DNA from: Bacteroidales bacterium
GTDB lineage: Bacteria; Bacteroidota; Bacteroidia; Bacteroidales; P3
Length of the DNA stretch: 14,658 nucleotides
Direction: 5' to 3'
NCBI GenBank assembly: GCA_017647065.1
Contig: JAGCLI010000147.1
Coordinates: 1 to 14,658, forward strand
The position numbers and the translations under genes were made by a program. Below, piece after piece: positions 13,503 through 14,658 of the stretch. The notes under the pieces are model-generated. The model was not told the origin of the DNA and made no database searches. It saw only the letters and a list, made by a program, of their open reading frames with translations. Each line of letters opens with the position of its first letter. The first letter of the stretch is position 1.

Positions 13503-14658
13503 GCTTTTTTGCTTTACTATTGATAATTAGCACATTATCCTCAGCACAATCATATAAGTATGCAATATATTGCAAAGATACTCTTGCGAGTGAGTATATG
13601 GCAGGAAGAGCATACGTAGATGAAGGAGATAAAAAGGCAGCTACGTTTATTAGAAACGAACTAAAAGAAAGTGGAGTAAAGCTTTTGGGAGAAAATGGAT
13701 TTCAAAAACTTAATTTTCCTATAAATAATATTATGGATTTAAAGGTTTCAATGCGTTATTTAAAGAAACCTTTGAAGCTTGGCGAGGATTATTTAGTTTT
13801 TGGTTCATCTCCATCGGCAAATATGGTGTTAGAAAATGTTAAACCACTAATTTTCAACACTAAAAAGCAAATTGAAGAAATTAAACCAAAAAAATTACAA
13901 GATAAAGTACTGTTATTCAATACTAAAACTCTATCTTATGTTGATATAATAGTATTTTTAAGAGGTTTAAAGAAAGAAAACGTTACTCCAAAACTTGCTG
14001 TAATTCAAGGATATGATAAAATACCATATTATACAGGTCGTGCGTTGATGGATTTTCCTATACTGCAACTCAAAGGTAATATAATATATAAGAAAATTAA
14101 ACATTTAGCTTTGGAAATCAAGAGTGAATTTATTTCTTCCTATCAATCTCAAAACGTTTGGGGTATTGTAGAGGGTACAAAGTATAAAGACAGTTGTTTT
14201 GTCTTTATTGCACATTATGATCACTTAGGAAAAGTAGGAGATGTTCACTTTCCAGGAGCAAATGATAATGCAAGTGGAGTTGCTGTTCTTTTAGATTTAG
14301 CGAAATATTATGCAAAAAATCCTGCTGAACATTCAGTTGTCTTTATATTTGCAACAGGGGAGGAGGTAGGTCTTTTAGGTTCTAAATTTGCTGCTGAAAA
14401 TCCTTACATAGATTTAGAAAAGGTGAAGTTTTTATTTAATTTAGATATGTGTGGAACAGGAGCTACGGGCGTAGCTGTAATAAATGGATTGAAAGAACCT
14501 GAGGCTGGAAAATTATTACAAGAAATTAACAATGAAAATCAATGGTTTATAAAAGTATTTTTAGGAGAGGAATCTTGTAATAGTGACCATTGTCATTTTG
14601 TTCAAAAAGGTGTTCCTGCTCATTTCTTGTTTACTTACGGTTGTGAGTACAATGAATA
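13451..14658 (+). CDS. Secreted zinc peptidase, family M28 (3' end beyond the window)
   Basis: The frame is open from the ATG at 13451 through the window end (402 complete codons plus two bases), so the gene is cut at its 3' side. An N-terminal signal peptide (RISFFALLLIISTLSSAQ, about 16-33) implies export. The M28 aminopeptidase core carries every expected zinc and catalytic residue: His255 (AHYDHLG), Asp272 (GANDNASG), Glu304/Glu305 (ATGEEVGLLGS), Asp332 (NLDMCG) and His380 (SDHCHF). The region between, about 95-235, may hold a PA-like insert. The ATG overlaps the preceding gene by 52 bases but has a purine-rich GGAAAGGAAA directly before it. An alternative TTG at 13493 would also begin a good signal peptide. 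It probably trims peptides in the periplasm or outside the cell. Confidence 0.92.
   Translation, partial: MGKSTLFNKFKFSNLRISFFALLLIISTLSSAQSYKYAIYCKDTLASEYMAGRAYVDEGDKKAATFIRNELKESGVKLLGENGFQKLNFPINNIMDLKVSMRYLKKPLKLGEDYLVFGSSPSANMVLENVKPLIFNTKKQIEEIKPKKLQDKVLLFNTKTLSYVDIIVFLRGLKKENVTPKLAVIQGYDKIPYYTGRALMDFPILQLKGNIIYKKIKHLALEIKSEFISSYQSQNVWGIVEGTKYKDSCFVFIAHYDHLGKVGDVHFPGANDNASGVAVLLDLAKYYAKNPAEHSVVFIFATGEEVGLLGSKFAAENPYIDLEKVKFLFNLDMCGTGATGVAVINGLKEPEAGKLLQEINNENQWFIKVFLGEESCNSDHCHFVQKGVPAHFLFTYGCEYNE

Overview
This is an AT-rich window (roughly 30% G+C by eye) whose gene content points to the phylum Bacteroidota, most likely order Bacteroidales. Three things suggest this: promoters of the TAnnTTTG type, a long Bacteroidales-style amidophosphoribosyltransferase of 634 aa, and a sphingolipid locus led by serine palmitoyltransferase. 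I can place it no more finely than that. There are no rRNA or tRNA genes, insertion sequences, CRISPR arrays or phage genes.

Layout: a 5'-truncated unknown gene (2-331, +) faces a long block of nine minus-strand genes (427-11239), with a bidirectional hairpin terminator between them. In transcription order (right to left) the block is rpiB, a shortened LutB/LUD-type iron-sulfur protein, deoC, serine palmitoyltransferase, a fused GNAT-acyltransferase/SDR-reductase, a thioredoxin-fold lipoprotein, recA, nadE and purF. The first six genes are separated by 10 bases or fewer and look like one operon. recA has its own promoter-like box, and nadE and purF follow it closely. A 483-base gene-free stretch (11240-11722) separates this block from rightward genes: nadA, a secreted protein of unknown function, and a zinc M28 peptidase cut by the window end.

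How the genes work together: the centrepiece is a compact sphingolipid (dihydroceramide) pathway. SPT makes 3-ketosphinganine. The neighbouring 706-aa fusion carries what look like both remaining steps, N-acylation (bCerS-like) and keto reduction (CerR-like), in one polypeptide. NAD biosynthesis is represented at both ends of its pathway by nadA (quinolinate synthase) and nadE (NAD synthetase). NadE has a glutaminase domain whose catalytic cysteine is replaced by leucine, so it is probably ammonia-dependent. rpiB and deoC belong to pentose and deoxyribose phosphate metabolism, purF to purine synthesis and recA to recombination.

The divergent gap at 11.24-11.72 kb holds extremely AT-rich DNA, near-DnaA-box 9-mers, repeated TGTTAA/TTAACA words on both strands and a perfect 9-bp dyad. 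It sits exactly where gene orientation flips outward. It may be a replication origin or a regulatory region for nadA and rpiB; the sequence alone does not decide.
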